From Lentzea aerocolonigenes (GTDB taxonomy: Bacteria; Actinomycetota; Actinomycetes; Mycobacteriales; Pseudonocardiaceae): a stretch of DNA of 64,000 nt. Positions 48,181 to 57,307 of this stretch are shown here, in pieces. The stretch lies in assembly GCF_000974445.1 (NCBI RefSeq), contig NZ_BBOJ01000003.1:124001-188000 (forward strand). Direction: 5' to 3'. The notes under the pieces were generated by a model. It was not told the DNA's origin. It worked only from the letters and a program-made list of their open reading frames with translations, and ran no database searches. The position numbers and the translations under genes were made by a program. Numbering within the stretch: the stretch's first letter is position 1; each line of letters opens with the position of its first letter.

Positions 48181-49478
48181 GGCTTGATCGTCTTGTTCAT
48201 CGTGTCGGAGAACTGCTGCGGGGTGATCTGCTTGAGGAAAACCTGGCTCAGCCCGGTCAGCAGCGCGTCCGCCTGGCCGGGATCCAGCGCCTGGTCCCAC
48301 GACAGCTGGAAGCTCGGTGCGTCGGCGGCGAGCTTGTAGATCTCCGACAGGTAGGCGCCGTCGGGTGATGCGCTGATCTTGCTCTCGAGCCCCTTGACCG
48401 GCGGCACCGCGCCGCCCGCGAGCAGGGTGTCGACGTACTGCGGGTTCATCACGCCGTCCTTGAGGTAGGACAACGCGGCCTGCTTCTGCGCGTCGGACGC
48501 GGTCGCGGAGATCGACCAGAAGTTCGCGGGGTTGCCGACGATGTTCGCGGGATCGCCCTTGCCGTTCGCGACGGCGGGGAACGTGGTGTGGCCGAGCTTG
48601 CCGTCGGAGATGAACCCGGCGTTGGCGGTCTTGAGCGTCGGGTACGCCCAGCTGCCCATCAGGTACATCGCGGCCTTGCCGGTGTAGAGCAGCGCGAGGT
48701 CGGCGTTGCTGTCCGTGGCGATCGAGGCGAACCCGTTGACGAACCCGCCGGCCTCGACGAGCTGCTGGATCATCGTGTTGGCCTGCAGCACCGCGGGGTG
48801 TGACCACGAGTCCGGCTTGTTCGCGGCGATGTCGGCGAACACCTGCGGGCCACCGATGCGGTCGACGAGGTACTCGAGCCACATCAGCATCGGCCACTTG
48901 CTCTGCCCGCCCAGGCTGAACGGGGCGATGCCGGCGCCCTTGAACTTGGCCACGAGCGCCATCAGGTCGTCCCACGTCTTCGGCGGCTCGGCACCGACGC
49001 GTGTGAAGAGTTCCTTGTTGTAGTAGAGAACGACCGGCTGCATCGCGTTGTTCGGCAGCGCGTAGGTCTTGTCGCCCACGGTGCCGGTCTTCACGACCGA
49101 CGGCAGGAACCGGCCGGCCAGCTGCGGGTCCGCGGCCACCTCGTCGCTCAGGTCGAGCACCTTGCCCGCGTCCACCCAGGACTTGAGCGTGCCGCCACCC
49201 CAGCTGTACAGCAGCGTCGGCCCCTGGTCAGCGCCCAGGGCCGTGCGGATCTTCTGCTTGTACGCGTCGTTGGCGAAGAACGTCGGCGTGATCGCGGCGT
49301 CGGGGTGCGCTTTGTTCCACGAGTCGAACGAGGACCGGAAGGTCTGCTCGTCGCCACCGGTGAGCGACCAGGCCGTCGCCGCACCGCCGCTCGCGCTCGG
49401 TCCGCTGGTGCCGCACGCGGCGGCGACGAGGGTGACGGCAACGGCCGCCATCGCTGTGAGTTGCTTTCGGAACATCAT
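48177..49478 (-). CDS. Sugar-binding lipoprotein of the GH3-linked importer
   Basis: 433 residues with lipobox AAACG (C22) and a family-1 solute-binding fold (LYYNKELFTRVGAEPPKTWD, GKAAMYLMGSW). It starts at tandem ATG codons (49478 or 49475) after GGGACGG. From the GH3 neighbour its ligand is probably a beta-linked oligosaccharide. The perfect operator palindrome lies 15 bases upstream of the start. Confidence 0.88.
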   Translation of the reverse strand: MMFRKQLTAMAAVAVTLVAAACGTSGPSASGGAATAWSLTGGDEQTFRSSFDSWNKAHPDAAITPTFFANDAYKQKIRTALGADQGPTLLYSWGGGTLKSWVDAGKVLDLSDEVAADPQLAGRFLPSVVKTGTVGDKTYALPNNAMQPVVLYYNKELFTRVGAEPPKTWDDLMALVAKFKGAGIAPFSLGGQSKWPMLMWLEYLVDRIGGPQVFADIAANKPDSWSHPAVLQANTMIQQLVEAGGFVNGFASIATDSNADLALLYTGKAAMYLMGSWAYPTLKTANAGFISDGKLGHTTFPAVANGKGDPANIVGNPANFWSISATASDAQKQAALSYLKDGVMNPQYVDTLLAGGAVPPVKGLESKISASPDGAYLSEIYKLAADAPSFQLSWDQALDPGQADALLTGLSQVFLKQITPQQFSDTMNKTIKP

Positions 49479-49492
49479 TGTTGCCGTCCCTG

Positions 49493-49507
49493 TCGAAAAG
49501 TTTTCGA
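49493..49507. promoter_or_regulatory. LacI-type operator, perfect copy
   Basis: TCGAAAAGTTTTCGA is a 15-base palindrome with a single central base, placed between the divergent lipoprotein and LacI genes and close to the lipoprotein start. It should be the main site for the adjacent LacI protein. Confidence 0.7.
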
Positions 49508-49573
49508 AACATTGATGCAACTTGTTCGAGTAAAGTAGGCAGCGCAGTTTTCGAGCGTCAACAGCTGAAGCGT

Positions 49574-49586
49574 CGCAAAGTTTTCG
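49574..49586. promoter_or_regulatory. LacI-type operator, second copy
   Basis: CGCAAAGTTTTCG matches the 13-base core of the operator at 49494-49506 with one change. It lies 15 bases before the LacI start. A further half-site TTTTCG is at 49548-49553. The 80-base spacing would allow DNA looping and autoregulation. Confidence 0.6.
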
Positions 49587-49601
49587 GCGAGGTTTCACCA
49601 G

Positions 49602-50639
49602 GTGAACGGGGAAGTCGTGACTGAGGAAGCCATCCGACGACGCGTCACGCTGGGCGCAGTCGCGCGCACCGTAGGTGTTTCGATCGCAACGGTTTCGAAG
49701 GTGATCAATGGACGCAGTGACGTCGCCCCCGCGACGCGCGCCCGGATCCAGGCCGCCCTGCTCGACCACGACTACGTCGCACGAGGCCTGGGCGGCGTGC
49801 CTCAGGGCGGCCGCACCCTGGAACTCGTCTTCGACGCCCTGGAGACCCCGAACAACCTGGAGATCGTCCGCGGCGTGACCGAAGCCGTCGCCGATTCGGG
49901 CATCGCGGTCGTCGTGGGCGTCGTGCCCGACGACCCGCTCGGCGCCGAGTGGGCGCGCCGGATCGCCGGCGCCCAGCGGGAAGGCGTCATCCTGGTCACC
50001 TCCACGCTCTCGCAGCAGCAACGCAACCACTTCACCGAGACCGGTGTCCCGCTCGTGCTCATCGACCCGGTGAACATCCCGGACAGCTCGATGCCGAGCA
50101 TCGGAGCGACGAACTTCAGCGGCGGCATGGACGCCGCCAAACATCTCACCGAACTGGGCCACCGGCGCATCGGCATGGTCGAGGGACGGGCCGACGCGCT
50201 GTGCGGAGTCGCCCGCCTGCACGGCTACCACGCCGCGTTGGCCGCGGCGGGCATCACGCCGGATCCCGACCTCGTCCGGCCTGGCGACTTCACGTTCCAG
50301 AGCGGCTACCAGGCCGGGTTGGACCTGCTGGACCTGCCTGACCCGCCGACCGCGGTCTTCGCCGCCAACGACCCCGAGGCGCTCGGCGTCATGGCCGCGG
50401 CTCGTGTCCGCGGTCTGCGGATCCCGGAAGACCTGAGCGTCGTCGGGTTCGACGACATGTCGCCCAGCCGGTGGGCGTCGCCGCCGCTCACCACCGTGCG
50501 GCAGCCGTTCGCCGAGATGGGGCGCGCGGCTGCCGAGGCGCTGTTCCAGCTGGCGACCGGCGAGACTCTCAACAGCACGCGGGTGGAGCTGGCCACGACT
50601 CTCGTCGTGCGCGAGTCCACTGCCCCACCAAGCCGGTGA
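49602..50639 (+). CDS. LacI family repressor of the GH3/ABC operon
   Basis: 345 residues: an N-terminal LacI helix-turn-helix (VTLGAVARTVGVSIATVSKV, then INGRSDVAPATRARI) and a periplasmic-binding-protein-like ligand domain (GVILVTSTL, FAANDPEALGVMAAARVRGL). It starts with GTG at 49602; GTG at 49617 is possible and would give MTEEAIRRR. It is divergent from the importer operon and flanked by two matching operators, so it very probably represses that operon until its oligosaccharide ligand appears. Confidence 0.88.
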   Translation: MNGEVVTEEAIRRRVTLGAVARTVGVSIATVSKVINGRSDVAPATRARIQAALLDHDYVARGLGGVPQGGRTLELVFDALETPNNLEIVRGVTEAVADSGIAVVVGVVPDDPLGAEWARRIAGAQREGVILVTSTLSQQQRNHFTETGVPLVLIDPVNIPDSSMPSIGATNFSGGMDAAKHLTELGHRRIGMVEGRADALCGVARLHGYHAALAAAGITPDPDLVRPGDFTFQSGYQAGLDLLDLPDPPTAVFAANDPEALGVMAAARVRGLRIPEDLSVVGFDDMSPSRWASPPLTTVRQPFAEMGRAAAEALFQLATGETLNSTRVELATTLVVRESTAPPSR

Positions 50640-51296
50640 TCAGGAGATGCGGTAACCGACTCCCGGCGTCGTCACGATGACCGCCGGACTCCCGAGCTTC
50701 CGCCGCAACCGCCCCACCGTGACCGTCACGGTGTTGGTGAAGGGATCGGCGTTCTCGTCCCAGACCTGTTCGAGCAGCGCCTCCGCGCTCAGGAACCCGG
50801 GGCTCGCCCGCAGCAGCGCCTCCAGCACCGCGAACTCCTTCACCGAGAGGTGGAGTTGGCGCCCGTCGCGAACAGCGGTGCGCCGCAACGGGTCCAGCTC
50901 GATCCCGGCCGCGTGCAGGGTGCGGGGGCGCGCGTGCGGTTTGCGGCGGGCGAGTGCCTGGATGCGCAGGATCAGTTCGGGGAAGTGGAAGGGCTTGGCG
51001 AGGTAGTCGTCGGCGCCCAGCGTCAGTCCGCTGACTCGGTCGCCGGGGGTGCTCGCGGCGGTCAGCATCAGCACCATCGGGCGCTGTGGGCGTTCGGTGA
51101 TCATCTGGCACAGGGTGTCGCCGTGCAGGCCGGGGAGATCTCGGTCCAGGACGACCACGTCGTGGACGGTGAGGTCCAGTTTGGCGGCGGCGGTCAGTCC
51201 GTCGTGGGCCAGGTCGACGGCCATGCCCTGGTCGCGCAGACCCTCGGCGAGGACCTCGGCCAGGGCGTGGTCGTCCTCGACGACGAGGATCCTCAT
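50640..51296 (-). CDS. OmpR-type response regulator
   Basis: 218 residues: receiver with phospho-acceptor D51 (VVVLDRDLPG) and K in LAKPFHFP, then a winged helix (LSVKEFAVLEALLRASPGFL, TVTVTVGRLRRKLG). It abuts the LacI stop with no gap. Its ATG overlaps the kinase stop (ATGA). Confidence 0.9.
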   Translation of the reverse strand: MRILVVEDDHALAEVLAEGLRDQGMAVDLAHDGLTAAAKLDLTVHDVVVLDRDLPGLHGDTLCQMITERPQRPMVLMLTAASTPGDRVSGLTLGADDYLAKPFHFPELILRIQALARRKPHARPRTLHAAGIELDPLRRTAVRDGRQLHLSVKEFAVLEALLRASPGFLSAEALLEQVWDENADPFTNTVTVTVGRLRRKLGSPAVIVTTPGVGYRIS

Positions 51297-52408
51297 GACG
51301 CCTGGAGGTGGATGGTCACGCGCAGACCGCCTTCCGGCCGGGCGAGCAGGGTGACGTGGCCGTCGTGGGCGGTGGCCACGGAGGCCACAATGGACAGTCC
51401 GAATCCCGCGGTGCCGGTGCGGTCTTCGCCGAGGCGTTCGAAGGGCAGCAGGAGGCGGTCGACGTCCTGCTGGTCGAAGACTCGTCCGCCGGTGTCGACG
51501 ACGAGCACCATCGAGTTCTCGTCTGCCGAGCCGGAGATCTTGATCCAGCCGTTGTCCTCGTTGTGCGTGACGGCGTTGTCGACGACGTTGCCGACCAGTC
51601 GTGCCAGCAGTGCGGGGCTGCCGACGGTCGTCATCGCCGGTGGCAGGTCCACGGTGACGGTCAGGCCCTTGCTCCGCGTGTCGGCGCTCCTTTCGCGCAA
51701 CGCCGTGTCGACCAGGTCACCGAGGTCGACGGGGGCGGCGTCTGCCAGCGCGCCGTGTTGCGCGCGGGCCAGCACGAGGAAGCCGTCGAGGAGGTGGTCG
51801 ACCCGGTCCAGCTGGGTGCGCAGGCGGTCCGCCAGCGCCACCGTCGACGTGGCGGGGTTGGGCTTCGCGACGGCGACGTCCAGCGAGGCGCGCATCGTCG
51901 CCAGTGGTGTGCGAAGTTCGTGGGAGGCGTTGGCGACGAAGCGGCGCTGCGCGGTGAACGACGCCTCCAGCCGTTCGAGCAGCTCGTCGATGGTGTCCGC
52001 GAGATCCTTGACCTCGTCGGCCGGGCCGGTGACGGCGAGCCGCTGGTCCAGGCTGTCCGCCGAGATGCGGCGCGTGGCACCGGTGATGAGCCGCAGCGGT
52101 CGCAGCACGCGCTGTGCCAGCCCACGGCCGAGCAGCAGCGAGACCACCACCATCACGATCAGCGCCAGCACCGAACCGGCCAGCAACTGGCGGGCCTGCT
52201 GCTCGTGCACCGTGCTCAACTGCTCCTCCAGCAGCCGGATCCGCAGCTCCGCGGAACTGCCCTGACCGCCGTTCGGGGCCACCTCGCTCGCGCTGCCACC
52301 AGAGAGCAGGTAGGTCAGCACGAGAAGTCCGATGCCGGACAACAGGAACACGACGGCGTACAGGATCGTGAACCGCCACCGCACGGTGCGTCTCCGCTGA
52401 CCGATCAT
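51293..52408 (-). CDS. Sensor histidine kinase
   Basis: 371 residues: membrane helix ~14-34, short extracellular region ~35-80, second helix ~82-102, HAMP, HisKA with the phospho-histidine in ANASHELRTPLATMR, and an ATPase domain (NVVDNAVTHNEDNG, GTAGFGLSIVASV). The ATG at 52408 gives the usual basic N-terminus (MIGQRRRTVRWRF). It is divergent from the ABC-2-like membrane protein 87 bases away, a likely target. Confidence 0.9.
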   Translation of the reverse strand: MIGQRRRTVRWRFTILYAVVFLLSGIGLLVLTYLLSGGSASEVAPNGGQGSSAELRIRLLEEQLSTVHEQQARQLLAGSVLALIVMVVVSLLLGRGLAQRVLRPLRLITGATRRISADSLDQRLAVTGPADEVKDLADTIDELLERLEASFTAQRRFVANASHELRTPLATMRASLDVAVAKPNPATSTVALADRLRTQLDRVDHLLDGFLVLARAQHGALADAAPVDLGDLVDTALRERSADTRSKGLTVTVDLPPAMTTVGSPALLARLVGNVVDNAVTHNEDNGWIKISGSADENSMVLVVDTGGRVFDQQDVDRLLLPFERLGEDRTGTAGFGLSIVASVATAHDGHVTLLARPEGGLRVTIHLQAS

Positions 52409-52494
52409 GCCTTCAGCATGCCTCGACCGACCTAACAACGGCATGACAGATGTGGTTCGGCCCGTGTTCCCGGCCGCTGCCTAGAACAGAACCC

Positions 52495-53988
52495 ATGTCG
52501 ACCAAGCTCCTCCGGCGGGAATGGACCGCCTTCCGCAGGCTCGGCCGCCTGGCCGCGCTGGCCACCGCGGCCCTCGCGATCATCGGGCTGGGCCTGCTCT
52601 ACGCCGTGGGCAACCATTCCTCCTGCGACGGTCCCTGCCCGGCCGTTCCCACCGCCGCCGACGGCTCCGTGGTGAGCGACGGGTTCTGGTTCCGGCATCG
52701 CGACCTGGGCGAGCAGGGCAGCATCACGGTCCGGCTGACCTCGATGACCGGCACGATCACCTATCCCCCGCCCGACCACGACGAGATCGTGCCGGGCCTG
52801 GTGCCGTGGGCGAAGACCGGAATCATCATCAAGGACGGGGTGCGGCAGGGTTCGCAGTACGCCGCGCTGATGATGACCGGCAGCCACGGCGTGCGCTTCC
52901 AGCACAACTACCGGCACGACGTCGCCGGAACCGGCGGCGGCGTCACAGAACAGTCGCCGCGCTGGCTGCGCCTGACCCGTGCGGGCGGCACCATCACCGG
53001 CTCCGAGTCGGCCGACGGCGAACGCTGGCACACCGTGGCGACGGTGCAGCTCGACGGACTTCCCGCCACCGCCCAGGCCGGCCTCTTCGCCACCTCCCCC
53101 GGCGACCTCACCCTCCGCCCGACGGGCCTCGGCGGCGCGATCGAGGAGGTCCGGTTCACCCAGGCCGTCGGCGTCTTCGACAACGTCACTGTTGAGAGCG
53201 GCACCGCGGGCGCGTGGCAGAGCGAGCCGGTCGGCGACATGAACCACACCGACTGGGAGAAGCACCACAACGCGTCGGGGGCGGTGGAGAAGAACGGCGT
53301 CGTCACCATCAGCGGCACCGGCGACATCGGCCCGCTCGGCGACGGCGCGGCCCCCGGTGCCGCGAAGTCCCTGACCGGCCTGGTGATCGCGCTGATCATC
53401 GTGATCGTCGTCGCGGCCCGCCACGGCGCCCGCGCGGCTCACGAGTCCCGCCCGGTGATCGCCGCACGCGCCGCGATCACCGGGGCGGCCGCCTTCGTCA
53501 CCGGACTGGTGGCCGTCGCCGTCGTCCTCCCCGTGAGCACGGCGATCCTGAAGAGCAACGGTGTCCCGGTGGCTCCGATGCCCGTGCTGACCACCGTGCG
53601 CCTGGTCGTCGGCATCGCGACCGTGCTGGCGCTCTGCGCCGTTCTCGTTCTCGCGCTCGGCGTGCGGGTGCGTCGCGGCTGGACAACTGTCCTGATCGGA
53701 CTGTCGCTGATCGCGCTCCCCTATGCGGTGACTACGTTGCCGCTGCTGCCCGACCCGGTCGCCGAGTGGTTGTTGCGGCTCACGCCGGCCGCCGCCTTCG
53801 CCGTTCAGCAGACAACGGCCGAGTACCCACAGGTGATCGCGCACTACGCACCTTCGACCGGGTACTACCCGTTGCCGTGGTGGGCAGGTCTCCTCGTGCT
53901 CTGCGCCTACACAGTCATCGTTGTGCGCGTGGCGGTTCGCGGCGCACCGGCAGCGAACACCGTGCCGCAACCGGAACCTGCGCGGTGA
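52495..53988 (+). CDS. ABC-2-type membrane protein with large extracellular domain
   Basis: 497 residues: a membrane helix at ~19-39, a long extracytoplasmic beta-rich region (~45-295) with DUF1349-like sequence (MMTGSHGVRFQHNYRHD, ITGSESADGERWHTVATVQL), then about six helices (~300-490) with the look of an ABC-2 permease. Such proteins normally work with an ATPase encoded next to them, but none is here. It may be an orphan permease or use a distant ATPase. Position suggests control by the divergent two-component system. The start is ATG 52495. Confidence 0.7.
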   Translation: MSTKLLRREWTAFRRLGRLAALATAALAIIGLGLLYAVGNHSSCDGPCPAVPTAADGSVVSDGFWFRHRDLGEQGSITVRLTSMTGTITYPPPDHDEIVPGLVPWAKTGIIIKDGVRQGSQYAALMMTGSHGVRFQHNYRHDVAGTGGGVTEQSPRWLRLTRAGGTITGSESADGERWHTVATVQLDGLPATAQAGLFATSPGDLTLRPTGLGGAIEEVRFTQAVGVFDNVTVESGTAGAWQSEPVGDMNHTDWEKHHNASGAVEKNGVVTISGTGDIGPLGDGAAPGAAKSLTGLVIALIIVIVVAARHGARAAHESRPVIAARAAITGAAAFVTGLVAVAVVLPVSTAILKSNGVPVAPMPVLTTVRLVVGIATVLALCAVLVLALGVRVRRGWTTVLIGLSLIALPYAVTTLPLLPDPVAEWLLRLTPAAAFAVQQTTAEYPQVIAHYAPSTGYYPLPWWAGLLVLCAYTVIVVRVAVRGAPAANTVPQPEPAR

Positions 53989-54034
53989 TCGCTTCGGCTC
54001 CCCGCCGCCGGTCCGTGTGGCACACTGCTGTTAA

Positions 54035-54892
54035 GTGGACCTTCTTCTGCTGAAACTGTTTCTGGCGCCCTCGCTGGTCGTGGTCTCCGCTCTGGCCGGC
54101 CGCAGGTGGGGACCGGCCGTCGCGGGAGTGCTCGTCGGGCTGCCGATCGTGGCCGGGCCGATCCTGTTCATCACCCACCAGCAGCACGGCGCCGCGTTCC
54201 TCGAGAGCGCAGCCGGTTCGTCACTGCTCGGACTCGTCTCGCTCGCCGTGTTCGCCGTGGTGTTCGCCCACGTCGGCCGGCGGGCGGGCTGGTTCGTCAC
54301 CACGGCGACCACCTGGGCCGCTGTGCTCTGCGCCGACTTCGCGCTGTCGTTTCTCCGTGTTCCGGTGCTCGTCTCGTTCGTCTGCACCCTCACCGCGACC
54401 ACGATCGCGGTGTTCGCGATGCCGAAACCCGAGCCGGACCACCCGCCCGACTCGACACCGTCACCGCCACCGAGGTGGGATCTGCTGGGCCGTGCCGCGG
54501 CCACCGGCGGCCTGGTGCTCGTCGTCACCACGGCCTCCACCGCGCTCGGCCCGGGCTGGACCGGTCTGCTGGCACCGTTCCCCATCGCGACCAGCGTGCT
54601 GGCGGGTTTCGTCCACGCCCAGCACGGGTCCGCGATCACGGCGCGAGCTCTGACAGGCGTGATCACGGGCCTGTTCGGTTTCGCGTCCTTCTGCTTCGTG
54701 CTCACCGTTCTCGCCGTCCCGCTCGGTACCGCCGCGTTCGCAGCCGCGGCCGGGGCGACGATCGTTGTCCAGGTTCTGGTGGTGCGCATCCGGAACGCGG
54801 CCCGCCGAGCCTTGATCACCCGGCTGGCATCATGGCCGCCATGTGCGCCTACGTCCTGGTGGCCGAAGACGAACCGAAACAGGCTGAGCTGA
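54035..54892 (+). CDS. Integral membrane protein, family not recognised
   Basis: 285 residues with about eight hydrophobic helices and a Pro/Asp-rich cytoplasmic loop in the middle (PKPEPDHPPDSTPSPPP), which suggests two similar four-helix halves. The last ~20 residues (WPPCAPTSWWPKTNRNRLS) are read from bases that also encode the response regulator N-terminus, an overlap of 52 bases. The start is GTG 54035. Function is unknown; co-transcription with the two-component system is likely. Confidence 0.7.
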   Translation: MDLLLLKLFLAPSLVVVSALAGRRWGPAVAGVLVGLPIVAGPILFITHQQHGAAFLESAAGSSLLGLVSLAVFAVVFAHVGRRAGWFVTTATTWAAVLCADFALSFLRVPVLVSFVCTLTATTIAVFAMPKPEPDHPPDSTPSPPPRWDLLGRAAATGGLVLVVTTASTALGPGWTGLLAPFPIATSVLAGFVHAQHGSAITARALTGVITGLFGFASFCFVLTVLAVPLGTAAFAAAAGATIVVQVLVVRIRNAARRALITRLASWPPCAPTSWWPKTNRNRLS

Positions 54893-55545
54893 TAGGGCGC
54901 TTTCTCGCTCGGGAGAACCACACGTTCCAGCTGGTCGGCGACGGACGCACGGCGCTCGACGCGATCCGCGGCCGCCGGCCCGACCTGCTGGTGCTGGACC
55001 TGATGCTGCCCGGCGTCGACGGGTGGGACGTCTGCCGGGCCGTTCGAGCCGAGGACGCCGACCTGCCCGTGCTGGTGATCAGCGCACGGGCCGACGCCGA
55101 CGACAAGTTGCTCGGGTTCGACCTCGGTGCGGACGACTACCTCGCCAAGCCGTACGACCCCCGTGAGCTGATGGCGCGGGTGCGGGCGTTGTTGCGGCGG
55201 TCCGGGGCGAACAGCGCGGTGGCGCGGCGGGCGTTGCGGGTCGGCGACCTCGAACTGGATCCGATGCGGCACGAGGTGCGGATCGGTGGCCGGCCGGTCG
55301 CCTGCACGCCTGCCGAGTTCCGCATCCTGGCCGTGCTGGCCGCCGAGCCGGGGCGGGTGTTCAGCCGGGCGCAGCTGCTCGAGGACGGGTACGGGCTGGA
55401 CGGGTTCATCACCGAGCGCACGATCGACGTGCACGTGCGCAACCTGCGGCGCAAGATCGAGGCCGACCCCGCGACCCCCGCGTACCTGCTGACGGTCTAC
55501 GGGGTCGGGTACAAGATCACGGATCTGGGCGATCGTGACCGGTAA
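54841..55545 (+). CDS. OmpR-type response regulator
   Basis: 234 residues: receiver with D53 (LLVLDLMLPG), K in YLAKPYDP, and a winged helix (CTPAEFRILAVLAAEPGRVF, RTIDVHVRNLRRKIE). ATG at 54841 or 54832 are both possible. Its 3' end overlaps the kinase start by 11 bases. It lies between a membrane protein and a kinase, followed by two cell-wall hydrolases. Confidence 0.9.
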   Translation: MCAYVLVAEDEPKQAELIGRFLARENHTFQLVGDGRTALDAIRGRRPDLLVLDLMLPGVDGWDVCRAVRAEDADLPVLVISARADADDKLLGFDLGADDYLAKPYDPRELMARVRALLRRSGANSAVARRALRVGDLELDPMRHEVRIGGRPVACTPAEFRILAVLAAEPGRVFSRAQLLEDGYGLDGFITERTIDVHVRNLRRKIEADPATPAYLLTVYGVGYKITDLGDRDR

Positions 55546-57259
55546 GCCTCGCCGCCTGCGGTTGCTGTTGCTGGCGGGCACCGTGCTGGTCTCGGCGTGT
55601 TCGATCGCGGCGACGGCGTGGCTGTCGGTGCAGAGCACGACGCAGACGTTGCAGGCCGAACAAGGTCGCAAGCAGGCGGGACTGGCCCGTGTCTACGACG
55701 CCGTGCTCGGGTACGGGGCCGTCCACCCCGACTGGTCGGGCATCACGCCGCTGATCGAGGACCTCAGCCGCCAGACCGGGTTGCACATCCAGCTCACCAC
55801 GGCGGAGCGGACCCTCATCAGCGGCACGGCCGGCGCCGAGGACCTGCAGGCGGCCAACCAGCCGGCCGCGGTGGTCGATCCGCTCAACGTCGACCTCGAC
55901 CTGCGACCGGACACCCCGCAGGACCGCATCGACCCCCGCGCTGTGGGCCCGTTCCTGCTCACCGCCGAGGAACAGCGGGCGTCACGAGTGGCAGCCGAGG
56001 CGGACGCCGCCTGCGCCCGCCGTGACGGGATCGCGGCGGAGGTCCGGACGAGTCCGTCCGGACACTCGTACGCCTGGCCCTACGCGGACAGGTGCAGGTC
56101 GCTGGTGCTGAACCAGCCGACGGAACAAAGCGCGCTCCAGCAGATCAACAAGCACGTGCACGACTGCCAGATCAGCAACAGGACGCCGTACAGTCCGGCG
56201 TACATCGGTGCCGACGGCGCACTGGAGATGCTGCCGTTCCCGGACTCGACACCTCTGAACGACAAGTGCCTGGCCAACGCCCGGCGCGCGGTGCTCGCGT
56301 CCCACGTGGCCCCGGCCGCGTTCCTGTTCGTCGGGCAACCGGCGGGCCGGCGCACCGTCGTGGGCCTGCCCGCCGCCGGGATCACGCAGATCGCACTCGC
56401 CGCGTCGCTCGTGCTCGTGCTCGCGATCGCCGTGAGCTTCCTGTTGGCGGGGCGGGTGTTGCGGCCGTTGACCGTGCTCACCGCGGCGGCCAGGCGAATG
56501 CGCGCGGGCGACCTGTCGGCGCGGGCGGAGGTCAAGTCGCGCTGGGAGGTCTCCGAGGTCGCGGCGGCGTTCAACGACATGTCCGCGCACCTCGCGCACG
56601 CGGAGACGTTGCGCAAGAACATGGTCAACGACCTGTCGCACGAGCTGCGGACGCCGCTGGGCACGATGCGCGGGTGGCTGGTCGCCGCGCAGGAGGGTGT
56701 CGCGGACCTGGACGCCGACCTGCTGGAACTGCTGCTGCAGGAGACGCTGGTGTTGCAGCAGCTCGTCGAGGACCTGCAGGAGCTGGCCGCCGCCGACGCG
56801 GGCGCGCTGAACCTGCGTCCGGAACCGGTGGACGCCGCCGAGCTCCTCGCCGGAGTCGCGGCCGCGCACCAGGTCGTCCTCGACGTGCCCGCCGGACTTC
56901 AGCTGCGGCTGACCGCGGATCCGGTGCGGCTGCGGCAGGTGGTGCGCAACCTCGTGGTCAACGCCATGCAGCACACCCCTGCGGACGGGCGGGTCGCGGT
57001 CGGCGGCCGCGTCGAGGGCGACGAGGTCGTGCTCACCGTCTCCGACACCGGGAACGGCATCGCGGCGGAGGACCTGCCGCACGTCTTCGACCGGTTCTGG
57101 CGGGCCGACCGCTCCCGCGCTCGCGTCACCGGCGGACGTGGTCTCGGCCTGGCGATCGCGAAGCACTACGTGTTGGCGCACAAGGGAACCATCAGCGTGG
57201 CGAGCGAGATGGGAGTGGGCACGACGTTCACGATCCAGCTGCCCCGCGAAGAAACCTGA
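55535..57259 (+). CDS. Sensor histidine kinase with large extracellular domain
   Basis: 574 residues: membrane helix ~8-28, a ~250-residue extracellular sensor (~40-285) with several cysteines (CARRDG, CRSLV, CQISN, DKCLANARR) that may form disulfides, a second helix (~289-311), HAMP, HisKA with NDLSHELRTPLGTMR and an ATPase domain (NLVVNAMQHTPADG, GRGLGLAIAKHY). It starts with GTG. The two downstream hydrolases suggest that it watches the cell envelope. Confidence 0.9.
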   Translation: MTGKPRRLRLLLLAGTVLVSACSIAATAWLSVQSTTQTLQAEQGRKQAGLARVYDAVLGYGAVHPDWSGITPLIEDLSRQTGLHIQLTTAERTLISGTAGAEDLQAANQPAAVVDPLNVDLDLRPDTPQDRIDPRAVGPFLLTAEEQRASRVAAEADAACARRDGIAAEVRTSPSGHSYAWPYADRCRSLVLNQPTEQSALQQINKHVHDCQISNRTPYSPAYIGADGALEMLPFPDSTPLNDKCLANARRAVLASHVAPAAFLFVGQPAGRRTVVGLPAAGITQIALAASLVLVLAIAVSFLLAGRVLRPLTVLTAAARRMRAGDLSARAEVKSRWEVSEVAAAFNDMSAHLAHAETLRKNMVNDLSHELRTPLGTMRGWLVAAQEGVADLDADLLELLLQETLVLQQLVEDLQELAAADAGALNLRPEPVDAAELLAGVAAAHQVVLDVPAGLQLRLTADPVRLRQVVRNLVVNAMQHTPADGRVAVGGRVEGDEVVLTVSDTGNGIAAEDLPHVFDRFWRADRSRARVTGGRGLGLAIAKHYVLAHKGTISVASEMGVGTTFTIQLPREET

Positions 57260-57307
57260 ACATCATCTTCTCGGGTTCTTAACAACTTTGCCCGAACCTC
57301 CGCGGAC

